Assembly (NCBI GenBank): GCA_020057225.1
Contig: JAGVGH010000256.1
Span: 1 to 33,847, forward strand
From: Desulfobacterales bacterium
GTDB lineage: Bacteria; Desulfobacterota; Desulfobacteria; Desulfobacterales; Desulfatibacillaceae
Reading direction: 5' to 3'
DNA: 33,847 nucleotides
Shown here: piece by piece, positions 1 through 9,820 of the stretch
Numbering within the stretch: the first letter of the stretch is position 1
How the letters are laid out: each line of letters starts with the position of its first letter
Notes under the pieces: generated by a model
What the model saw: the letters and a program-made list of their open reading frames with translations, nothing else
Told to the model about the DNA's origin: nothing
The model's database searches: none
Translations under genes and position numbers: made by a program

Positions 1-99
1 GCGGGTTCACCCAACACTTGGTATTCTATTAGAACCACCCAAATATAACAACATAAATGTCACTATGGAAAGTTAACGCCTATGGGTTGAAACCCCAGG
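1..99 (+). repeat. Left copy of a perfect 99-bp inverted repeat shared with the other end of the window
   Basis: Bases 1-99 equal the reverse complement of 33749-33847; identity stops at base 100 (c versus g). Confidence 0.97.
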
Positions 100-218
100 C
101 AGGGGAAAACCTTGCCGCACCGCGGCTGCTATGCGGATAAAGACCCGCTTTATAAGAATAAAACACAACAAAGCAGGATGTTCTTATTCTAACTTCTACC
201 TCCTGACTCCTGCCTTCC
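78..218 (+). repeat. Family A intergenic repeat (hairpin, GCCGCACCGCGGC hairpin, CTCCTGACTCCTG tail)
   Basis: gcctatgggttgaaaccccaggc...cttgccgcaccgcggctgctatgcgga...attctaacttctacctcctgactcctg; same module order as at 9232-9560 and 30571-30720. Confidence 0.85.
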
Positions 219-237
219 AACTCCCGGGACACGCGGG

Positions 238-2010
<1,773 letters not shown>

Positions 2011-2098
2011 CGACACTGCTCCTTTAGGCGTGTGCCATGACGGGTGAATGATACGGGCGGGCCTGGTGCTGCCGTCCGGAAATTTTGCCGGTTGCGTG

Positions 2099-4129
2099 CT
2101 AAAAGGGCACGTCGTCCGCGTCGGGCTCCGCCGGGGCGTCCCGGGCCGGGCTGGAGGAGGGGGGGCCTGTCGCCTGATCCTGGGCGCGCCAGCGTGTTTT
2201 CACGGCGGCTTTCTGTTTCTGCAAAAGCGCCATCATAAGCGCCTTTGTCCGGGCCTCGTCGCCGGCTTTTTCCGCGTCGCCGATTTCTCCATAGAGTCTG
2301 GGCGCGCTTTTTTCCAGACAATGTTCAAACTTGTCAAGATTGCCGAGGGCGCAGTCCCGGTCCACGTTCCCGTCCGCCAGGGTGAGGGCGGCCGTGTTTC
2401 CGGCAAGGGAGGCCAACAGTTCCTCCTCCTCCGGGGTTTGCGCCAAACCCTGCGGCGGCGTAGGATCTTCTGTTTCCAGACGGGCAAGCGCCCTTTCCGT
2501 GATGGTTTGAAGAAGCGGGTCTTTAAACCGCGCGGCGTAATTGCCCTGCCGCATCCGGAGGATGTATTCGGGAAACGGGGAAACCACCAATACCGTTACG
2601 ATTTCCCGTTCGAGTTTGAGCGCGTCCCTGTCCGTCCTTGGACTATGGAAGGGTTCCGGCGCGCCGGAGGTGTCCTGGACATCCTCCTCGGGCCAGGGGG
2701 CGTCGTCCTGCCGAAACGCGCCGCTGCCTTCTTCCATTGCCGCCGGAACGCGCCCCCGGTTGTTAGCGCGCGGGGCGCTTCTGTCCCTGTCGGCCGCGGG
2801 GCGGGTCCGCGCTGTTTTTCCCGCGGGAACAAGTTTTGCCAAAACATCGGCCTGGTCCACTCCGAGACGCTCCGCAATGGCGCGGGCATAGAGGGAGCGG
2901 GTGAAGGAGTCTTCGATGACCGAAAGCCGGCGGACCATGTCGTCCATGACCCGGATCGTCGCCTCGATGCCTTGGCCGTGCTCGGCAAAGGAGGCGTCCA
3001 TCAGAAAAGGCAAAAGTTCCTGGCTTTGTGTTTTGGCGAGTTCCAAAAACGCGGCGCCGCCATGTTCCCTGACAAAGGTGTCGGGGTCATGTCCGCCGGG
3101 CGGCACCAGAACGCGGACGCTCATTTTTTCCCCGAGGAAGACGGGAAGGGAGCGCCTTGCCGCGGCGATGCCCGCGGAGTCGCCGTCAAACACAAGCACT
3201 GCCTCCCGGGCAAAGCTTTTCAGCAGCCTGACATGTCCCTGGGTGAGGGCGGTGCCGCAGGTGGCCACCGTGTTTTTCACACCCTGGGCGTACAGGGTAA
3301 TCATGTCAAAGTAGCCCTCGACCACAAACACCGAGCCGCCGGCCCGGGCGGGATCCCGGGCAAGGTTGATTCCGTAGAGCACCTGCTTTTTGTCATAGAG
3401 GAGCGTCTGGCTGCTGTTCAGGTATTTGGCCTGGTTTTTGTCGTCGTTGACAAGAACGCGGCCGCCAAAGCCGACGATCCGGTGCTGGATGTCCGCGATG
3501 GGGAGCATGACGCGGCCCCGGAAGCGGTCGTAGAAGCGTCCGTCCTTTTGTGTGAGGAGTCCCGCCGCAAAGGCGCGCTCTTTGGTCACGCCTTTTTTGG
3601 CCAGAAAGGCGCCCAGGGCGTCCCAGGAGTCCGGAGCGTAGCCGATGGCGAACTCGCGGAGGATTCCCGGGGGGAGACCCCGGTCCGCAAGGTATTTTTG
3701 GGCGCGGGCGCCGGTTCCGGGGTGGCGGAGCGTGCTTTGGAAGAATTCGACAGCCACGCGGTTGATGGCGAGGATGTCTTCGCGTTCGGAAGCGAGGCGT
3801 TTTGCCTCGGGATCGGGTTTGTCCTGGGCGAGCTGGATGCCGGCGCGGGCGGCCAGCATTTTGAGGGCCTCCGGGAAGGAGGTGTTGTGGTAGCGCATGA
3901 GAAAGTCGAAGACATCGCCGCCGGCCTTGCAGCCAAAGCAGTGGAAGATTTGTTTTTGGGCGTGGACGCTGAAAGAGGGGGTTTTTTCGGAGTGAAAGGG
4001 GCAGCAGCCCCAGTGGTTTTGTCCGTTGGGTTTAAGGGGGACGTATTCGGAGACCACGTCCACGATGTCCACGCTGTTACGGACCAATTCCGCCTGGTTG
4101 TCGTGAAACTGGCCCTTCACGCGGCGCAC
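2099..4129 (-). CDS. dnaG: DNA primase DnaG
   Basis: N-terminal Zn-binding [31 protein letters not shown] region [18 protein letters not shown] and [10 protein letters not shown]; adjacent to rpoD. Confidence 0.97.
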   Translation of the reverse strand: MRRVKGQFHDNQAELVRNSVDIVDVVSEYVPLKPNGQNHWGCCPFHSEKTPSFSVHAQKQIFHCFGCKAGGDVFDFLMRYHNTSFPEALKMLAARAGIQLAQDKPDPEAKRLASEREDILAINRVAVEFFQSTLRHPGTGARAQKYLADRGLPPGILREFAIGYAPDSWDALGAFLAKKGVTKERAFAAGLLTQKDGRFYDRFRGRVMLPIADIQHRIVGFGGRVLVNDDKNQAKYLNSSQTLLYDKKQVLYGINLARDPARAGGSVFVVEGYFDMITLYAQGVKNTVATCGTALTQGHVRLLKSFAREAVLVFDGDSAGIAAARRSLPVFLGEKMSVRVLVPPGGHDPDTFVREHGGAAFLELAKTQSQELLPFLMDASFAEHGQGIEATIRVMDDMVRRLSVIEDSFTRSLYARAIAERLGVDQADVLAKLVPAGKTARTRPAADRDRSAPRANNRGRVPAAMEEGSGAFRQDDAPWPEEDVQDTSGAPEPFHSPRTDRDALKLEREIVTVLVVSPFPEYILRMRQGNYAARFKDPLLQTITERALARLETEDPTPPQGLAQTPEEEELLASLAGNTAALTLADGNVDRDCALGNLDKFEHCLEKSAPRLYGEIGDAEKAGDEARTKALMMALLQKQKAAVKTRWRAQDQATGPPSSSPARDAPAEPDADDVPF

Positions 4130-4418
4130 CTCGTTGTGGGAGCGGGGGAAAACGCCGCTCCCGGAAACAACCGGGTCCCCCGGGCCGCGCCGGGAAGGGC
4201 GGGTCCGGAATAATCCGGGGGCGGAAACGCGCGCCCGCCGGGAGGGGGACAGAACGCGGGGGGCGCGGCTTCCGGGGTTCCATGGAGGGGGAAAAACGCC
4301 CTTTTAGGGGGTGGAAAGCCCCCTTGTGGTTCCATGGGACAGGGTCCGGGAGAGGCGGCCCATGCGGTGAGAACAGGGAAGCTAAGTTATGGGAGGAAGA
4401 TTTCTCCCAAATCTTGTT

Positions 4419-4447
4419 AGCATATCGCGTGGCCAACAAGATGTCAA
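4419..4447 (-). promoter_or_regulatory. Sigma-70 promoter for dnaG-rpoD
   Basis: Minus strand reads TTGACA-N17-TATGCT, about 290 nt upstream of dnaG; a 7-bp hairpin (AAGATTT/AAATCTT) lies at the expected 5' end (4397-4415). Confidence 0.6.
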
Positions 4448-4760
4448 CAAAAAAATGCAACTTTCATGCCGCGACTTACACCCCAAAAATAAACAAAGAT
4501 CTCCCCTCGGCGAGCCCCCTATGCTCTGGTCACAACCCTAAGCACTCGGAGGCAAACTTCAACCCCCGGGAAAAAATTTCCTCCCCCGCCTTCATCCCAT
4601 TTCTGTTTTAAATGCGGGAAATGTTGTCCGGCAAAAACGGTATGCCATAAAACCGGGGGATTTGGCGCGCAACGCGCCTGGCGCCTGTCCGGCCAGCAGG
4701 GGCAGGGCTTGCCCGGCCCCAAAGCCAGCCCTGCCCATTGCCCTGCCGGAAAACGGTGTC

Positions 4761-4874
4761 ATACCAAAATGCGGCCCAATCCGTACCACCTGCTGAAAGC
4801 TCCCGCTCTATCTCCCTCTCCCTGCGGGAGAGGGCCTGGGTGAGGGCATTGCTTGTCTGATTGCAACTTGGTAT
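4761..4874. repeat. Composite intergenic repeat carrying the ctccctctccctgcgggagagggcctgggtgaggg motif
   Basis: Bounded by ataccaa...ttggtat; the core resembles the widespread repeat that translates to spurious PHPGPLPQGEG peptides (minus frame: QCPHPGPLPQGEGD). Confidence 0.6.
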
Positions 4875-6007
4875 CAGTCCTCGTCCATCTCAACCACCCG
4901 CCCCGTTGCGCTCCGCACCCTCCACTTCCCCCCCCGTCTTCCCAGGATGGTCTGCGGCGAAAGCGCCGCCTTCCCCGCCCCTCCGGGCAGATCCACCACG
5001 TACCGCGGCAGCGCCATGCCCGACACCCGGGCGCGCAGGGTCTCCATGATCCGCAGTCCCCGGCCCGGCGGGGTGTAAAAATGCCCCGCGCCCCGCACCC
5101 GGTCCAGGTGGTGCAAATAGTACGGGCGGACTCCAAGCCGCAACAGAGCCGTAAAAAGCCCGGCAAGGGTCTCCGCGCTGTCGTTCACCCCGCGGAGCAG
5201 CACGCTTTGGCTGCCCAAAGGTATCCCCGCCGCCCCGAGAATCCGGAGCGCCCTGCCGCCCTCTCCGCCCAACTCACTAGGATGGTTCGCCTGCACGTTC
5301 ATGTAAACCGGGAAAAACCGGGCCAGCCTCCGGGCAAAAGCCGGAGTGATTCGGGACGGCAGAGCCAAAGGCGCCCGGGTGTGGACGCGGAGCACCTCCA
5401 CATGGGGGATGTCCCGGAGCCGGGATAACAGACCGAAAAAAACGGAATCCTCGAGGAGAAGCGGGTCGCCGCCGGAAAGCACCACCTCTCTTACAGCCGG
5501 TGTTTTACGAATATAACCAATGCCCTCTTCCAGAGCCTCTTTTCCGTGTTCCTGCTTTTTCCCCACAAGACGCTTGCGCAGACAGTACCGGCAGTACACG
5601 GCGCAGCGGGTCTCCACCTGGAAAAGCACCCGGTCCGGATACCGGTGGACCAGCCCGGGAACCGGGGACTGGGCCTCTTCGCAAAGGGGATCCTCCTCCC
5701 CTGTGCCGTCGGGTTCCCGGGGGTCTGGAACGAACTGCCTCCACACCGGGTTTTCCGGGCCGCCGCAGGGTCCGGAGAGGGCCTGGCGCACCGAGGGGGA
5801 AATCCGGGCGGGATAGGCCGCGCACACCGCCTCCAGACTGCCTGCCGTGACGCCTAAAACCTTTTCGATGTCCCGGGCGCGGCAAAGGCTCCGGGCGAGA
5901 TCCCGCTTCCAGGACACGCGCCCGGGCGCGGCTCCCGGCGTGTCTTCAAAAGGCTCCTCCACGGCGCCTTCGTCCGTACCTGGAGAGGTTTCCGCGCGGC
6001 CTTTCAC
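4874..6007 (-). CDS. KamA-family radical SAM protein (lysine 2,3-aminomutase / EpmB-like)
   Basis: Radical SAM CAVYCRYCLRK motif, VVLSGGDPL and YMNVQANHPSEL; PLP-type C-terminus. GTGA overlap with the upstream gene. Confidence 0.9.
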   Translation of the reverse strand: MKGRAETSPGTDEGAVEEPFEDTPGAAPGRVSWKRDLARSLCRARDIEKVLGVTAGSLEAVCAAYPARISPSVRQALSGPCGGPENPVWRQFVPDPREPDGTGEEDPLCEEAQSPVPGLVHRYPDRVLFQVETRCAVYCRYCLRKRLVGKKQEHGKEALEEGIGYIRKTPAVREVVLSGGDPLLLEDSVFFGLLSRLRDIPHVEVLRVHTRAPLALPSRITPAFARRLARFFPVYMNVQANHPSELGGEGGRALRILGAAGIPLGSQSVLLRGVNDSAETLAGLFTALLRLGVRPYYLHHLDRVRGAGHFYTPPGRGLRIMETLRARVSGMALPRYVVDLPGGAGKAALSPQTILGRRGGKWRVRSATGRVVEMDED

Positions 6008-6402
6008 TCCCCCTCCTTGAAATAGGGCTTGATGTCCAGCACCGGAGTTCCGTCCAGCATGTCAAGCCCTTTGACCGCGATCGCGGCGCCCTCGCGTCCC
6101 AAGACTTCCAGCACGGACATGCCGATGGGGTTTGGCCTTTTGGGCGAGCAGATGGAAAAGACCCCGAACTGTTGTCCGCCTTTGTGGGGCGGCGCCTGGA
6201 GGAGCAGCTCCGGGCTGAAGGGGGGGCTTTTGTGAAAGGCGAAGAGCACCACGATTTTTTGACCAGAGGCAATGTCCCGCAGCCCCAATTCATAGCGGGG
6301 GTCAATCTCAATGACACCTGAAACGTCCGAGACCGAGTAATGCCGGGGCACGGTCTGCGCCTTGGTTCGGACGCGGCCTATAGGCTCCATTTCGATTTTC
6401 AC
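6004..6402 (-). CDS. trmO: TrmO/TsaA-family tRNA (t6A37) methyltransferase
   Basis: IEMEPIGRVRT ... FAFHKSPP ... FSICSPKRPNPIGMSVLEVL ... GLDMLDGTPVLDIKPY are TsaA/TrmO signatures. Confidence 0.93.
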   Translation of the reverse strand: MKIEMEPIGRVRTKAQTVPRHYSVSDVSGVIEIDPRYELGLRDIASGQKIVVLFAFHKSPPFSPELLLQAPPHKGGQQFGVFSICSPKRPNPIGMSVLEVLGREGAAIAVKGLDMLDGTPVLDIKPYFKEGE

Positions 6403-6478
6403 GGCGGCGGCTCCTTGGATACGGACCGCCCAAGGCGGACCGGGACAGCATACTCCGGACCGGACAGGTCCGGACGGT

Positions 6479-7750
6479 TCAGGGTCTGCCTATGCCATAC
6501 CCGGTGATTTTGCGCAACAGGGTCCGCCGGTCCACCTCCAGGATGTCCGCCACCCTGCCACGGTGCCAGCGGTTCATGCCCAAAAGCCGTCCAATGTACT
6601 CCCGCTCGAAGTGGGCGATGGCTGTCCGCAAGGGCACGCCCTTTTCCCCGCACGCGTCGGCCGCCACGCGCCGGACTTCCTCCTTGAAGCCGCCGGGAAC
6701 ATCGCCGATCTCCCGCGCCCAGCCCCGGCGGCCCTCCTCCTGGTCTTCCTGGTCCTCCGCGCGCTCCTCCTCCGGGTCGTCTCCGCTGTCCTCCTCTCCG
6801 GCCCGGACTTCCCCGGGATCCTCGGCGGCGCGGACGGGCGGGGTTGCGGGCCCGGACTCTCCGGAAAAAGGCGCGGGGCATTCCACAAATCCAACGAGCC
6901 TGTCCCTCTCCTGGCTTTGGTCCTGTTCCGCAAGGGTTATGAGGGCAAGCGCGGAGCGTGTTTTTCCTTTCCCGTCCCGCAGGCCGCAGGGAAACCCCTC
7001 CAGCAGGCCGGAGGGGGCGCGGGCTTCCAGAAAACGGGCGGTAAACGTGTCTTTGGAGTCTTCGTCCACAAGGCTCTCGAGCCTGATTCCCTCCGCCAGA
7101 GACTCCCGGGCCAGACCGAAAAGGCGCAAAAACGCGGGGTTGGCGTCCCGGACCGTCCCCATCTCCGCCACGCGCGCCACCGCGGTTCCGGGCAGACACA
7201 GGGGGCTTCCCTCCTTGTGTTTGGGCCCCGGCGCCTGTTCCTCCCGGACAAACACATACACTCCCTCAGGCCCGGCGCCGTCCTTCTCAAGGACCGCGGT
7301 GTATTCAACAGATTCCTCGCCGCCGCCGGGCTTTCGGATTTTCACGGTCCGCTCCATGGCCGTCTCGTCCTGGAGCTGGGCGATGTATTGCTCGAACCCG
7401 TTTTGGTGCCTTTCGGGCAAAAGGTCGCGGATGTTTTGCCCCGCCGCGCCCTGGCCCGGGCGCCCAAAGCGGGCGGAGAACCGCGCGCTTGCGGTGTGGA
7501 TATGACCGTCGAGGGTATGCGCGCACCAAGCAAGGGGAAGGGCGGCGAGAATGCCCGAAAGCCGTTCCTGGAGGGCGGCGAGGCTGTTTTCGGCCCGGGC
7601 GCGCAAGGCGGTTTCCCGTTCCAGGTTTTGAGCGCAGGCCTCGAGTTTCTCAGGGCACACGTCCATGCTCAGCTTAAGGCGGGCATGGCGGGCCTGAAGG
7701 TCTTTGTATTTGACCTCAAGGGTTTCACAGCGTTTTTTGTAGTCCTCCAT
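6479..7750 (-). CDS. PAS-domain protein with C-terminal Fis-type HTH and no sigma-54 AAA+ domain
   Basis: N-terminal coiled coil, PAS-like segments (ILAALPLAWCAHTLDGHIHTASARFSARFG; VARVAEMGTVRDANPAFLRLFG) and a Fis HTH (HFEREYIGRLLGMNRWHRGRVADILEVDRRTLLRKITGYGI). Start chosen at MEDYKK (7750); the ORF extends to 7810. Confidence 0.82.
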   Translation of the reverse strand: MEDYKKRCETLEVKYKDLQARHARLKLSMDVCPEKLEACAQNLERETALRARAENSLAALQERLSGILAALPLAWCAHTLDGHIHTASARFSARFGRPGQGAAGQNIRDLLPERHQNGFEQYIAQLQDETAMERTVKIRKPGGGEESVEYTAVLEKDGAGPEGVYVFVREEQAPGPKHKEGSPLCLPGTAVARVAEMGTVRDANPAFLRLFGLARESLAEGIRLESLVDEDSKDTFTARFLEARAPSGLLEGFPCGLRDGKGKTRSALALITLAEQDQSQERDRLVGFVECPAPFSGESGPATPPVRAAEDPGEVRAGEEDSGDDPEEERAEDQEDQEEGRRGWAREIGDVPGGFKEEVRRVAADACGEKGVPLRTAIAHFEREYIGRLLGMNRWHRGRVADILEVDRRTLLRKITGYGIGRP

Positions 7751-7829
7751 GGCGTCGGCCTTTCTTCGCGGGCGCAGGGAGACGCCCGGGCCTGAGTCCG
7801 GACAGGGCATGGAAAAACAGGATGCGTCT

Positions 7830-7859
7830 TTGACGGGAAGCGCTTATTTCCTTTAAGAT
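7830..7859 (+). promoter_or_regulatory. Candidate sigma-70 promoter for the oxidoreductase gene
   Basis: TTGACG-N18-TAAGAT, about 55 nt upstream of the ATG at 7915, which has a GGAAGGAG SD. Confidence 0.5.
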
Positions 7860-7914
7860 AAGTCATTGTACATCAAGACCCCGTGACGATAAAAGGGGGG
7901 AAGGAGAATTTAAC

Positions 7915-8847
7915 ATGAAAACCTTGGACGCCTCCCAGGCCGAGCTGGGATGGATTGGTACTGGAACCATGGGCGCGCCCATGTGTGCTCATCTGGCCAG
8001 GGCGGGATACAGGGTGCAAGTCCACAACCGGACCCGGAAAAAGGCCCTGGCGCTTGAGGAGTCCGGAGCGAAGGTCGTGGACTCGCCTGCCCGGGCCGCG
8101 GCGGGCGCGGATGTGGTGGTCACCATGGTGGGATATCCCCGGGATGTGGAGGAGGTGTATTTCGGCGCGGATGGGGTTTTCGCGGGGGCAACGAAGGGAG
8201 CGGCGCTGGTGGATATGACCACCGCGCCGCCGGCCCTCGCCCGGCGGATATATTCGGAAGCGCTTTCCAGGGGAATGCATGCGGTGGACGCGCCAGTGTC
8301 CGGGGGGGATGTGGGCGCGCGGAACGCCTCCCTGGTCATCATGGCCGGAGGGGATCCCCATGTCATCCAGGCTCTTCAGCCCCTGTTCTCGAAACTGGGA
8401 AGGCGTGTCTGCTCCATGGGCGGCCCTGGCGCGGGGCAGCACGCCAAAATGTGCAACCAGATTGTTATCGCGGGAACCATGGCCGGAGTATGCGAGGCGC
8501 TTGTGTACGCCAAGGCGGCGGGGCTTTCACCGGAGGACACGGTGGAGGCCATCAAAGGCGGGGCCGCGGCGTGCTGGAGTCTTGAAAACCTCGCGCCCCG
8601 GGCTCTTCGTAAAGACTTTGCGCCGGGGTTTTCCGCGGCACATTTTTTGAAAGACATGGAAATAGCCCTTGAGGAGTCCAGGCGCATGGGGCTTGTTCTT
8701 CCGGGCCTTGCCCTTGTGAGGGATTTGTACGGGAAACTGTGCGCGGATGGAAAAGGGAGCCTTGGCACCCAGGCTTTGATTCTGGCGCTGGAAAAACTTT
8801 CAGCCTGCCAGGAGGGTCTGTATGGAAACTGTGAGGCAAAGGATTGA
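7915..8847 (+). CDS. NAD(P)-dependent oxidoreductase, 3-hydroxyisobutyrate dehydrogenase family
   Basis: Rossmann IGTGTMGAPMCAHLARAGYRVQVHNRT, DAPVSGGDVGARNASLVIMAGG and the catalytic-lysine region AKMCNQIVIAG. Confidence 0.95.
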   Translation: MKTLDASQAELGWIGTGTMGAPMCAHLARAGYRVQVHNRTRKKALALEESGAKVVDSPARAAAGADVVVTMVGYPRDVEEVYFGADGVFAGATKGAALVDMTTAPPALARRIYSEALSRGMHAVDAPVSGGDVGARNASLVIMAGGDPHVIQALQPLFSKLGRRVCSMGGPGAGQHAKMCNQIVIAGTMAGVCEALVYAKAAGLSPEDTVEAIKGGAAACWSLENLAPRALRKDFAPGFSAAHFLKDMEIALEESRRMGLVLPGLALVRDLYGKLCADGKGSLGTQALILALEKLSACQEGLYGNCEAKD

Positions 8848-9106
8848 GGCGCTGTTGCGGGAGAGGGAGTGTTCGTCCCGGGAAATTTCCGCGCGGCTTG
8901 GGATACCTGAAAAGGATGTGCCCGCCCATCTGGACCATGTGGCGCGGGGTCTTGCGGCCCGGGCCGGCAGGATGGCGGTGCGTCCCGCGGAGTGCAAGGC
9001 CTGCGGTTTTTTGTTTGAGGGGAGGCGGCGTTTTACGAAGCCTGGGCGGTGTCCCCGGTGCCGGGGGGAGCGGGTGGAGGCGCCCAGTTTTCATATAAGG
9101 GATTAG
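8822..9106 (+). CDS. Small HTH plus zinc-ribbon transcriptional regulator-like protein
   Basis: 94 aa; N-terminal winged-HTH-like segment, then CKACGF...RCPRCRG zinc ribbon; GGAGG SD; overlaps the upstream CDS by 26 bp. Confidence 0.82.
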   Translation: METVRQRIEALLRERECSSREISARLGIPEKDVPAHLDHVARGLAARAGRMAVRPAECKACGFLFEGRRRFTKPGRCPRCRGERVEAPSFHIRD

Positions 9107-9231
9107 TACTACTCCAACAGATATGCCGCAACTTCCCGCCCCGAAGGAGCGGAACAACCTGTGCTTCTTTAATGTCTATTTGCAGGCGTGGTATTAGATA
9201 CGATTCTTACGCGGGCAAAGGCGACGCTCTT

Positions 9232-9560
9232 GCCCTGGGGCTGAAACCCCAGGCTTTGGGAAACACCTTGCCGCTCCGCGGCTGCTATGCGGAAAAATGC
9301 CTATTTACAGAGGTAATTGCAAAATGAGGCGTAGGTTGGGTGGTTCTGGGCCGCAAGGCCCAGGTTCACCCAACATTTCTAAAATGATTCCTATCTGTTG
9401 GGGGAACCTGCCCTTCGGGCGGAACCACCCGGGCTACCTCAAATTTGTCGTTTCTATGAGTTTTGCGATTACCTCTACAGCATAAAAACTATCGCAAAAA
9501 ATAGATATTTTCCCCATTATTCTAACTCGTAACTCCTGAGTCCTAAGTCCTGACTCCTCA
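9232..9560 (+). repeat. Family A repeat interrupted by a family B element (9310-9475)
   Basis: gccctggggctgaaaccccaggc...ccttgccgctccgcggctgctatgcgga before the insert; attctaactcgtaactcctgagtcctaagtcctgactcctc after it. Confidence 0.8.
9310..9475 (+). repeat. Family B palindromic MITE-like element, copy 1 (166 bp)
   Basis: Terminal inverted repeats gaggtaattgcaaaa / ttttgcgattacctc; flanked on both sides by taca; internal hairpins with GCAA and TTCG loops; near-identical copy at 30365-30530. Confidence 0.88.
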
Positions 9561-9610
9561 AGCCGCTCAAGAATCTTATATGTTTCATCTCACGCGGGAA
9601 ACTTTTTTTC

Positions 9611-9638
9611 TTGACAAGGAAGGGGCCGCCATTATAAA
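9611..9638 (+). promoter_or_regulatory. Strong sigma-70-like promoter upstream of the FecR-domain gene
   Basis: TTGACA-N16-TATAAA. Confidence 0.65.
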
Positions 9639-9820
9639 TGCAACAAAGCGGATGTATTGTTGATGACCAGGGAAAGCGGGCGCGCAAGGGGAACCGGCCT
9701 GCAAAGGTGCCGCGCGCCAAGACTCCCCGTAACGCGGACCGCGTCAGACCCTTGCCGTGACGGAGCGCGCCAGGCTGTGGCGGAAGGATCCGGCGAGCGG
9801 GTGGAAGAGGGTGGATTGCC

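Noticed and set aside
2048-4213. 721-aa plus-strand ORF opposite dnaG, and similar long antisense ORFs (280-1605, 6362-7795, 12597-14117, 22844-23977, 25149-27122)
   Set aside because: High-GC shadow ORFs: low-complexity Arg/Gly/Pro/His/Val-rich composition, no recognisable domains, fully opposite well-supported genes.
4500-4560. Possible 6S or SRP-type small RNA (hairpin cctccgag/ctcgccgagg)
   Set aside because: It can fold locally but lacks the sequence hallmarks of 6S or 4.5S RNA that I know; without an Infernal scan it is unsupported.
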